Notes under the pieces: generated by a model
Database searches by the model: none
What the model was told of the DNA's origin: nothing
What the model saw: the letters and a program-made list of their open reading frames with translations, nothing else
In this document: piece by piece, positions 50,206-60,155 of the stretch
How the letters are laid out: the number at the start of each line of letters is the position of its first letter
Position numbering within the stretch: position 1 is the stretch's first letter
Source: Pelargonium tetragonum
Lineage: Eukaryota > Streptophyta > Magnoliopsida > Geraniales > Geraniaceae
Assembly (NCBI GenBank): GCA_036897445.1
Contig: JAYMTL010000013.1
Coordinates: 124,001 to 188,000, forward strand
DNA length: 64,000 bases
Direction: 5' to 3'
Translations under genes and position numbers: made by a program

Positions 50206-50574
50206 TTGTGGAGCAGGGTATCCTTGCTAAATCTGACTCGTTTTGTTTATATTCTAGTACGTAATGAATCCTGGTTAAATAACAAATATAAAATTGAATT
50301 TACTAAAAAGAGTATTACGTCGAACTTACATAGTTATTACAATCCCTTTAGTTGCTCAGTGAACGAGATCTTTCATTTTCCTTTTAAGTTTAACGAAGAA
50401 GTACTAAGACTGAAGAACTCTAGAAGATGCGGGGCCCTCTTTAGGTGCCTTTTAAGAAAAAAAGACCCTTGCATAATCTTGAGAATCCTCCCAGTTCTCT
50501 TTTTTTTAGTTAAGCTAACTTTCCTAAAGCAAATCCTACGAAAGAAAAGCTCAGTAATCATGAGAAGTGACTAG
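50206..50574 (+). CDS. Hypothetical open frame, 122 codons, GTG start
   Basis: A frame from a GTG to a TAG, without a recognisable ribosome binding site. The product would be basic, with a hydrophobic segment around residues 95-108 (ILPVLFFLVKLTFL) followed by lysines and arginines. It crosses the GC cluster at 50431-50437. A 62-codon frame is open on the opposite strand over the same bases (50373-50561), as happens in low-stop random sequence. No family is recognised. Confidence 0.1.
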   Translation: MWSRVSLLNLTRFVYILVRNESWLNNKYKIEFTKKSITSNLHSYYNPFSCSVNEIFHFPFKFNEEVLRLKNSRRCGALFRCLLRKKDPCIILRILPVLFFLVKLTFLKQILRKKSSVIMRSD

Positions 50575-50963
50575 ATTGGCCATTCGCAAAAGCAAAAATA
50601 GAGTACTTTTAATATACTAAGTGGTGCGAAATCCCGACTATAATATAAGCTCAGAGCGCTTGGAACAAAGAGTTCGCAACTATAGAGTGTCCGGTATAGT
50701 TGCTGGTCTAATTTCAGATAGAAGGCCCACTAACTTTAGCTATTGTACGTTTACCCAAAGATAAAAAACTTAAAGTAGTAGGGTCTAAAACGAGGTTTTA
50801 TAAATCCTAATCTTCTTCCCATTATCCTGAATTTGAATATCTAAGTTGCAAAATCTTAGCTTAGTATCGTGAAATCCATTATATATCAATAAACCTCATT
50901 TAAATTTAAAAGAGTCTCTCTCTATGTGTGTATTCTCCTTCCCTTGCTCGAGCTCTTTATTTT

Positions 50964-51022
50964 GGGATTGTAGTTCAATCGGGTTAGATCACTGCCCTGT
51001 CAAGGCGGAAGTCGTAGGTTCG
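50964..51022 (+). tRNA. trnD-GUC: tRNA-Asp(GUC), plastid/cyanobacterial type, 3'-truncated relic
   Basis: This would decode aspartate codons if complete. The 5' acceptor strand GGGATTG, the D-arm with GTTCAATCGGGTTAGA, and the anticodon arm CTGCC-CTGTCAA-GGCGG (anticodon GTC at 50999-51001, five paired stem positions including one T-G) all follow the cyanobacterial/plastid tRNA-Asp pattern, whose hallmark is CCCTGTCAAGG. The variable region and the T-stem GTAGG plus TTCG follow. After about 51022 the match stops: the expected T-stem partner CCTAC and acceptor partner CAATCCC are absent. The D-stem also has one T-T mismatch. I read it as a decayed or interrupted copy, not a working tRNA. No gene of a plastid trnD neighbourhood (such as trnE, trnY or psbM) was recognised nearby. 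Identification is strong; function is doubtful. Confidence 0.75.
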
Positions 51023-53190
51023 GAAGGATTCAGAACATTTTAAGTTATTCAAAAAATCGTAATCAACTTCTTGCCATTTCAATTTTTTTGGTTTCCAAAT
51101 GTAACTATTACTAAGGCCGATTCTTCCCTAAAATTTAGATAGAAAACCAAGAGAGCTACGCCTTTTAAGTTAAGGTTTCAGTACAACCCCCAAACCCCAA
51201 AAATTTGTTAAAGAACAAGTTTCCCATTTAAGTTAGGAATATCTATCAAATTTGTGAGTATTGTACATATGCAACAGTAATTTTATCATTCAAGCAGAGA
51301 GACCACAGGAATATACAAAGTTTTCAGGATTTGTCTTATATAAAGGTAACTAAATCTACAGACCAAGTTAAAATATATGTCTTAAAACCAAGGAATATCC
51401 TAACAGACTAGGGTCAACAAAGCTTTAGTTTATTGATTGTCAATCAGCAGTAGACTTTTACTAGAGAGTTCTATTTATAATATAAATAGGGGACTTCCTT
51501 ACTGCTATGCGGCACGCAAACTCTATGTGTAATATTTAAGAATATAAAAAAGCAAGGGCAGGCGCTTCGTATCTATTTTAATAAAGGGTTTTCCTACACT
51601 AGTATTAGACAAGCCAAATTAGAAGGTTTTTTACAAGTAAGGGCCTCTTTTTTTAACTATCTCTAAGGAGGTCTGTGCTCTCATTACAATTAATAGTCCT
51701 ACTCTTATACCGGATCTAGGTAAGCCAAGAATGTTTTAACCTTTATTAGACGAGTTTCAATTCAGATTATAATACATTATATAATATTAATATAAGTATA
51801 GAAAATACATTTTTATAAAAAGAAAACGAGGTTCAGTATAACTTTCTAATATAATTAGCAGCTTTCCTAAACTCTCGAAAAGTAAAACGAGTATTTTCCT
51901 TCTTTTTTTAGTGACACTTAAAAACCTACTATCCCTAAATCCGAAAGCACTAACCAATAAAAGTGAATTATTTGAATTTATAAAGCCGATATCTCTACTC
52001 GGCCCAATCCTACTTCATATCAAGTTAGGAAAGCTTCTTACCAAGAAATTGTAACCTAAACGGGTGACTTATCTTTATTTCCACGCTCTTTTCTTCAACG
52101 GTGTATTAGCTAGTTTTACAAGCAAAAGAGTACTTATATCAATAAAAACTTATCCTAATTTTAGTGCAATTTTACTAATTATATAAGTAGGGTTCCACGG
52201 GAGTCGTTTTTATGCTTTTAGTACTTTCATAGTCATTTTAGGGCAAGAGAGCCCGGATATGGGTGCACCTTTACAAGTAATAAGTGTTATGGACCGTACA
52301 AAGTTGCTTCTAGTATAGATTTTAGGGTATATATTAGGATGTAAAAAGAGTCTTATTTACACTAGTATAAGGCTTAGTTCTTTTTAGACTTAACTCGCTT
52401 GAAGAATTACGTCGGAAGGGATTTGGGTTGTATATAGGATTCTATTTTATAGCTATTTAGGGATGATTTTATGGCAGTAAAATCTGGCGAAGATCTACTT
52501 CCCTTATAAAGTAAAAGCATGCCTAATAAGAAGGATACCTTATTTTCAAAATTATGTGTGCCAACTCGAGAGTTGCAGCAATTTCGTGTAAATTATGGGT
52601 TTAGTACTCTTTCATATTCGGGTTTTACATTCCAGATATTAGAGCATAAAACTTAAGAAAAAAATTTCCTTAAAAGATTTAACGGCCCCTTTCCCTTTCT
52701 ATTTTCTAAGTGGTTCCAAAAAAAAGCTCACTCTCTGTAAAAGCCTTACGAAATAAGGGTACCCCCTAAAAACTCCCTAACAGGGTTGAGACGGTTAAAT
52801 TAAATATAGAACTATTATAATGCTGCAAATCTAAACTTCTTCTTGTGTTTTCACAGGTTAAACTTAGGAAATTTTATTTTAAGTTTTTTCTAAATTAGGG
52901 TCGTCTAGATAATAGCATATAAGACCAAAAAATATCTGGTAAAATAGGCTATTTAAAAGGAATTTTTGGGAATTTTGATATACTAGGTTTTTTAAGTAAT
53001 AGTATAATAGGATCCCCCTAGACTTAAATTTAAATGTAGGTTCCTTCTCCTATTTACAAAGGTCCTAGGGACTTGAATTCTTGGTATAAAAGGATAAAAA
53101 AAATCTCAGAGGTAAATTCCATGCTATGCCCTTCAATTTAAATTAATTAGTACAAAGTCATTTTTTTTAAGGTTTCTCTCATAGTTATGT

Positions 53191-53490
53191 ATGAATAAAA
53201 AACGGAAGGTAAATTATTATATAAAGTTCACTATCAATATACTAATTACATTACCTCCCTTTGTTATACTAAGATCAACACTATCTCATATCTCTAAGGC
53301 TCTTTCCTCTATAATAGCAGTAACAACAAGGAATAAGAGGAATCTTAAGACAGGTACTAAGCTCCATAAAATACAGATTCCAGTTATAGATAAGAGCCTA
53401 GTTCTCAGGAAGGATATAGATCTTAAGAAATTTCTTAAGAGGATAGATATGATACAGGTTAAGCGTAAAGCTTCCTATTTCGGATTATAA
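53191..53490 (+). CDS. Hypothetical protein, 99 codons, basic
   Basis: ATG-started frame ending in TAA. By hand count about two thirds of codons begin with a purine, higher than in the other open frames here and in the direction expected of real coding sequence. ATA, AGG and AAG codons are frequent. The product would be strongly basic, with a short hydrophobic stretch near residues 13-27 and a lysine-rich C-terminal half containing DIDLKKFLKRIDMIQVKRK. No family is recognised and no Shine-Dalgarno-like site is clear; the upstream TTTAAGG tract is not diagnostic. If TAA/TAG were read as sense, the frame would run from 53077 to a TGA at 53641-53643. A length of 99 codons is within chance for this window, so coding status is unproven. 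Confidence 0.22.
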   Translation: MNKKRKVNYYIKFTINILITLPPFVILRSTLSHISKALSSIIAVTTRNKRNLKTGTKLHKIQIPVIDKSLVLRKDIDLKKFLKRIDMIQVKRKASYFGL

Positions 53491-55841
53491 AGTCAAGCCA
53501 AATTTGTTTGCGATAAATACACTTTGATGTACCTCACTATCTCAAAGCCCTAGAAATCCAAGTTCGTTTTTAATAAATATAGAAAAATAGAGTATAGCCC
53601 GGGGTTTCCTACTTGTAAGCCCCTCTCATAAGTGGAATTTTGAAAACTAAGACTATGGGGCTACCCTATTTTCTTTCTTAAGAAGTGAGTTTCCTAGTCT
53701 AGATAAGCATAACTGAATTTGTACGAGCTATTTAGGAGCAAGTCAAGAAAGGGAATTTTCTAAAAAAAAATCTAAGGTAGTGCTATTTTGTTAGTTTTCG
53801 TAAAGGAGTCTAAACCGGAGCTTTTTGGAAAGTTAACATTAGATTTAGATAGAAGGAATTTCTCTTGTTACAGAGTCTTTTTTTAGTATTCAAGGAAAGC
53901 GTATTTACAAATTACAAAAAAGTTTTGCATTGATATTTCAGTTGATGTCTTTTGGAGGTTAACTCAAATATACAAGTAGGAAATTCCTGGATTATCTTCT
54001 TTTTTTCTAGGGATTGAGAGTAAGCTTGACTTATCTTTGGTACTAGTTTCAAATAACTTACCTGAAGTCTTGTTGCTTGTGGAAATTTCTTTCACTGAGA
54101 CTCTCCTTTATTAAGAATAGGTAGGATTTTCAATAGCTAAGAGACTTGCTTAACTTAGGAATGAAACTAAACTAACTTACTAATAGTCACTAACTCATAG
54201 GGTACTTTTATACTTTTAAACCGTAACAATCACTAACTGAGTAATATAGGGTAAATTACTTACTTTATTAAACTGGGATATTTACGAGAAAATTTTTGAG
54301 ATACTCTTTATCGGGTAAACAAGGAAGTCGTTACATAAGATAACTAGAGTCTATGATGTACAAGCTACACTTGCCTCTTCACCTTTGTTCAGAGTTCCTT
54401 TTTTCTGCAGCTCTAGATCTAAAAAGGGAATTGGGTAATTGCAAGTTAGGGAGATAATCCAAAGCTAGGAGTCTTCTTATTTGTGTTTCTGTATGTAGGT
54501 TAAAGTCACAAGGAATAAAATGAAGGGGAGTCTCTACAACTTGCTTACGTTCTAGCTCCTCTAAACCCATAAAGGAAGTTGTAAAACTAAGGGAAATTTT
54601 CTTTTTCAGAAGGTAATAATTTAAAGGTAAAGGCAATTAACAGGATTCCAAAATTTTTAATAAAGTAAGTCCTAAATATCAGATAAGGAAAACTTAGGAA
54701 ATCTCAACCAAAAAAGGTTGGTATATAACACCTTATTAACAGGGTGCATAAACTGTAGATAAAGGAAATTGTAATACAGTAACAAAAGCCCTTATCAAAT
54801 TAAGAAGGATTTCTTATTCTATATAGAAAAGTTTTGACTTTAAAATGTAATAGCTTATAGTCTTTTTATTCCTGAAGTTTAGTTTCCTTTTTAGGAAGCC
54901 CTTAAATAGACGCGTCAACTCAGGTCAACCCATCCCACCCAAGGGAGTTGGAGTTCATTTGTCTTGTAGAATGACTTTATATCTACTAATCACAAAAGTA
55001 GAGTAACACGCTATTCGAAAAGAGTCCCGGCACCTTTTCCAGGTAATAAAATATTATAATAGCAGGAAATACCCCTACGACTGCATTTCCTCTTTCGGCG
55101 AGTCCTTCTTACGGAATTGACGGCATTCTCTTTCCCTTGTCAAGCTCTTGGAACAACCTTTAGTATAAATACTAAGCCCTAAATTTAAAAAAGTTTTTCG
55201 ATTTGTAACTTATAGTTAATTGTTAGTACACTTTAAATTCCGGGAATACTTGTAAACATTTGGCTTTTGGTGGATACTAAAAAGAAAGTAAGACCGGGTT
55301 CATATTCGAGGAGTAGAAGTTTAGCAATAGTGAAAGTTTGATAGAGATGTTAATAGAATATCACAATTCGACGAAAAAAACCAAGTTCCCGGTATGGTAT
55401 AGAAGTAACTAAAGAACCATACGAATATCCAATTAACAGAAGTTAAATCCCTTTTTTATTAACGAGTGCTTTAGTTTTTCTTAATGAGTTATTTAAGCTA
55501 AAATTTTTCAAGGGCTTGTATGGGGTGCCCTGGATCAATACAATATTATTTTCTAAAAATTAAGTGTTGGGTTCTGGATAGAATATGAGGTTTCATCCAT
55601 TCGTAAAAAGGCGGGTGCTCCTTATAGACTTTTATTAAAATGGGAAGCTCTCGATAGGAAGTACTATAGCATACGTCCACAAAAAGAAACTTAAGCGGGA
55701 TTCGGTCCTTAATGTTAGTGCTTAGTTCTTGGGATTGACTATATACATATATTACCAAAGCATCTCTTAGACAAGAATACGAATATCATAAAAAAGCCTA
55801 TCTGGCTCAACACAAAGTATATATAATAGAATTCTCATTAC

Positions 55842-55861
55842 AAAGTACAAGAAAGTACAAG
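55842..55861 (+). repeat. Exact tandem duplication, 10 bp x 2
   Basis: AAAGTACAAG occurs twice head to tail. Confidence 0.95.
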
Positions 55862-56746
55862 GGCAGAACTCTACTGTTGACGCAAACCAAGATAGATATA
55901 AAAACCCTAGTTAAAAAGGGTTAACCTTTCACAAAACTTAAAATTTCCTACTTAGGATAGGGGATCTCTATATAAGTTATTTAGGTATTCTGTAAAACGG
56001 ATTAAATATAATGTCTAAAAAAGAGTTTTCTTATTACAGGGATTCTCTGAAGTTAAGAATGAGCCTTCATCTATGATCCCTTAATAAAGAAGACATATGT
56101 ACATAATAAGTCAAGGGGCCCTTAATAAGGATAAAGAGAATGCTCTGGATTTGCAAAACTACGCCTTATTTCTTTGTTTGGGCGGAATAGCTTATTTGTA
56201 TTCTTTTTCTAGGACTAGTGGAACTACAATACACTGGGAATGTATGTCAAGATCCAAATGTAAAGTTTATCCCGATTTTACTATACTTTTTTGGAGGGGT
56301 AGGTTGTTTTACTTCCGTGGGCGAGGCTTTTGCATTACTGAGTACTAACCGGGGCTTGGGTATCAAAACTTACTTTATTTTTACCCGCTTTCGGAAGTAT
56401 AAAAATCAGATTCTTCTACGAAAGTGAAAAAGTGAATAGGAAGGTATAATTAACCCTTTTAGGAGACCTGAGTTATAAGACTTTGCTTTTACATACTTTA
56501 CTTCAGCCATTATTCTTTATTTGTCCGGAACTCTTATTTTTCGTTTGAATGTAAGTAGATAACAAAGGAAAAATATTCAGGCTTCTTTATACGAAGCTCT
56601 TTAGAATATGAAATTGAAAAAAACAAATACTAGGGGTTGGCTCCTCCTGACTAGCAATTCTTACAATGTATTCGTTTTATATTCATTAGTGGTACTTCCT
56701 TGCATCTCATGCTGAAATCAGGTAAAAAGTTTGATTTAGTGACGTT

Positions 56747-56769
56747 CTAGAAATTTATAAAATTTCTAG
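56747..56769. repeat. Hairpin, 10-bp perfect stem, 3-nt loop
   Basis: CTAGAAATTT, loop ATA, AAATTTCTAG. No T-run follows, so terminator function is not indicated. Confidence 0.9.
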
Positions 56770-57141
56770 CATTCTCGTAGTAATTGCTGGGTGTAACTCT
56801 ATAGGAGAAGGGCCGGCAGGAAATGAAGTTTATTGAGTTTTTTCCTTGTTAGATTAGAGAAACCTTGAGATACTTGGAGAAAGTGGGGCATAGTTTGTTA
56901 TTATTCCTAAATTCGTAATTGAAGTAGCTTGTAAAAATAGGTAAATTAAAGTTTAGTCGTAGCACTTGTAAAATCCTACTTCAAAATCCATACGGGACTC
57001 TTTCTTCTATTTGCGAGCTTCTCTTTTAAAAGATTGTGTATCCGAGTTATGCGCTGTGTCTGCGCTCAGTACTTTATTTGCTGCGGAACAACACAACTAA
57101 ACAAGAGGAAGTATCCACCTTAAAATTTAAGTAACTAAGTT

Positions 57142-57417
57142 TTGAAAGCTATAATTATTCTTTTGAGAGTGTACCCGCTCAAGAAAAGTGCACATCCGTT
57201 CCTTCGCCGTAACACGTTGTTGAAAAAGAAAATTTACACTAGTGGAGTATCTTGCTTTAGGCCTTTTGATAAGATACTACGCGCCTTTTTATTGTCCAAG
57301 AGTTCCCCCACATGCGCTCTCTGCCGAAGATCCACCTATACCTACTTACACCGGAATACCCACCATCTTTCTTGCTCTTTCTTAATTACTTTTTGCTTGA
57401 CTTGCCGTTGTAGCTAG
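57142..57417 (+). CDS. Hypothetical open frame, 91 codons, cysteine-rich end
   Basis: TTG-started frame ending in TAG. The product would be basic, with several cysteines near the C-terminus (CALCRRS, then CSFLITFCLTCRCS). The cysteine spacing CxxC occurs once as CALC, and no metal-binding family is recognised. Likely a chance open frame in a C/T-rich stretch. Confidence 0.07.
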   Translation: MKAIIILLRVYPLKKSAHPFLRRNTLLKKKIYTSGVSCFRPFDKILRAFLLSKSSPTCALCRRSTYTYLHRNTHHLSCSFLITFCLTCRCS

Positions 57418-57660
57418 ACTCTATATCTTGTATCTTATCTTATAAGTGTTTCTTATATAGTTATTACATTACTAAGTAATGGTATAGTGGAATAGAGTTT
57501 ATAATAGTAATTGATAAGTAGAGTTATGGGGCATTCTTAAACAAGAGGGTGTTTGTTTTGCTTGTATTAGTAGTTTAAGATAGTTCTCTATTTATTCCCC
57601 CCGCCCTGTGTTCTTATCGAAGAGGATAAGGACTTAATAGATATAGGAAGGAGTTTTTGC

Positions 57661-57683
57661 TACCGACTGGAGCGTTAGCAAGG
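57661..57683 (+). repeat. GGAGCNTTAGC-type repeat, copy 2
   Basis: Partner of 40718-40740; here the core reads GGAGCGTTAGCAAGG. Both copies sit downstream of T-rich stretches and of a GTATTAGTAGT block. Confidence 0.5.
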
Positions 57684-57812
57684 GAGGTTAAAGCAGAGAG
57701 TAATTATAGAGATATTGACTCACACCTCACACTAGTATACCCGCCACACTTGACTTCTTTGCTTTATACTTCTTTTTTTCTTTCTTTAATGACTTTGTAA
57801 AAAAAGCTTTCT

Positions 57813-57822
57813 ATCTAAGCGA
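57813..57822 (+). promoter_or_regulatory. ATCTAAGCGA motif, copy 5
   Basis: Context CTATCTAAGCGATTCTGA, the best match to copy 3. Confidence 0.35.
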
Positions 57823-57860
57823 TTCTGATACCTAAAATCCGGCTTATGGTTAACCTTCCA

Positions 57861-57868
57861 GGGGCCCC
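57861..57868. repeat. GC cluster GGGGCCCC
   Basis: Perfect 8-nt palindrome followed by a pyrimidine tract TCTTCCC. Member of the dispersed cluster class. Confidence 0.85.
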
Positions 57869-59044
57869 TCTTCCCTATTTGCAGTAAAAAAATATTCGAA
57901 CAAAATTGATCAATTCCGAAAATTCTTGGTATCAAAACTGGATTTTTTTGGGGTTCTTCATCAGTATCTTGGTAATAAGTATTGGTTTTTTACCGGGGGT
58001 AGAAGCGCAAATCTGTTAAATAAAAAATTCTACCACATATTTAGGCATTTTTTACTAGTCATTTAGACCTATACAGCTACAGGGTATGTACAAAAAAAAT
58101 CTTCTGTGCCAGTTTATTTACGAAGACACGGGAAACCCTTAGACGTGGCGTAATTGCTTAAGCTTGATATCCGTAATCTAAAAGTGTAAGTGTATCAAAA
58201 CCCTGTGTTGAAGAAAGCTAATTATTGAACTTATCCAGATCGGAATTCGAAGGAAGTTAACATGTAAGGCTCGAAAATTCTACTTGTAGTAAAAGGGTGG
58301 GGTTAATCACTCGGAAACTAAAGAACTAGGAAGGCCAAAAAAGCCACGGCTATAGGCTAAAATAAGGTATAATCAAATGTATATTAAGAAGCTTCTCTGA
58401 TTGCTTTAAGAACTGCCTATGAATTTCTCATTCATATAGGGAAAAGAGAAAGTTATCCAGGGTGTTAGGCTAATAATGAGTCGCTTTTAAAGTTAATAGG
58501 ATGGGCTGTCCGGGGCTCCTATAAGGGTAACGAAGCTAAAACCTTGTTCATATAGATACCCGGGGGTTGCGCGGCTAGGACTCTATTCAAAAGGTACTAG
58601 AAAAGGCATTGTCAGCGTATTGTAAAGGATTGATTTTAGGTAAACCCATGCAGATAAAAAAGGGAGCCTATATTTAGTTAAGTTTCAGAACAAGGCTCTG
58701 AAGTCAGAGAAATTTATGGGTCCCGTACTTGACAAGGGGAATGCCTAAAGTTTAAAAAATTTACCTGAAGATTGATTATTTCTACCATTCTAGTTTCCCA
58801 CTTCGAATTTGAAAGCAGAGTAGAATAAGTTTCCATAGCGCGAATAGAAAGCTTAAAAAGAGTAACCGGATAGGTAAAAATAAAAAGCGGTGTTTCATAC
58901 TCTCCTTCGAAATTTTCTGTGTTTATTAGGTAGGAAAAGTCACAAGTTATACATTTCGTAGCGGTTTGATATCTACTATATTAAGTATACAAATTAAGAA
59001 AGATTTCAAAACCCAAGGTGCGCTATGTTAATTACATACACATT

Positions 59045-59061
59045 ATAGATAGATAGATAGA
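59045..59061 (+). repeat. Microsatellite (ATAG)4
   Basis: Four exact ATAG units followed by A. The only tetranucleotide run of this length noticed. Confidence 0.9.
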
Positions 59062-60135
59062 GGGATTTTCCATTAAATTAAGTTAGATAGAATATATAAT
59101 CTAATTATCCTAGTGATTAAGGAGTAAAATAGAAATAAAGTACATAAACGTAAGGTTACTTTTTAGTTCTGGACTTGGTTAAGTGCAGGGATTAGCTCTA
59201 TTAGGACGCATACTTTTCTTAGATCTTAAAGCAACTCTTCATTCTTAGGAGGGTAAATCTAGTATAAAGACACAGGAAGGTCTGAAACCTCCTCCTTTAG
59301 ATTACAAATTAGTAAATCTTAAAAGACCTTTTTTTCTCCGTAAACCTTGTTTCAAAGGGCAATAATAAAGTCTTTTTTTACAGACAAGAGATAATTCTAA
59401 ATACGGGGCCCTTTCTTCACTACTTTTATAGAACACTTACTTAAAGTCTAGTATATACAAAAGTTTATCTTCGATAGTGATGCCTACACTTCTCTGATTA
59501 ACTACCTTTCACAAATCCTTCTCAGAGCTCTGATTTACTCTTGATATTAGTTAGAAATTTTTAAAGAAAGTCTCCAAAAGAGAGCTTAGTGCGTGCTGCT
59601 ACTAGGTTTCCCTTATTTTAATCATATACAAAGTTTTTGCGAGTAAATAGACTCAAATGCCCGGAATTGTACAGAGCTGTATAAGACTTTTTTATTCTAC
59701 AGCCGTCCTGGACTGGAAGAGATTCTCTCTCTTAACATCTACCTGGAGGAATTAAACCGGGTTTTCGCATAAAGGGAACTAATAAACCATAGGATATTTT
59801 ATTTACTACAAGAGCCCCTACCAAAGATTTTTTTGAAATAACTAATTATTTGTAAAAGGAAATCCGGTTAGTAGTTAAAAATTAGGCTTTTTATCTAACC
59901 AAAATTATTGTATAGTTAGAATTCTTCGGTCTCATACATGCTGCTTTTTAAAAGTGGATAACTAACAAAGATTAAAAAAGATAGATATTGATGAAAATCT
60001 TCTTTATATTCTATATTTAAATTTAACGAAACGCCTGGCTAAAAGCGACGCTCTCCTAAAGTCACTTTTTACGTAATATTAAAAACGACTTTGCTCGAAC
60101 ACTTCCTAAGGGACTCCTGTATTCATCTATTCCAT

Positions 60136-60155
60136 ATAGGTTAGGATAGGTTAGG
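60136..60155 (+). repeat. Exact tandem duplication, 10 bp x 2
   Basis: ATAGGTTAGG occurs twice head to tail. Confidence 0.95.

Larger units (their letters stand above)
34330..50950. other. Noncoding stretch with GC clusters, hairpins and scattered open frames
   Basis: GC clusters resume at 34333 and 34708 and continue at 42312, 42798, 43303, 45193, 45336, 46057, 46069, 48806 and 50431. Two of the longest open frames (41965-42342, 50206-50574) lie here without recognisable products. AT palindromes concentrate at 45.5-47.1 kb. Confidence 0.5.

Noticed and set aside
50373-50561. 62-codon minus-strand frame opposite 50206-50574
   Set aside because: Antisense shadow of the other frame; no independent support.
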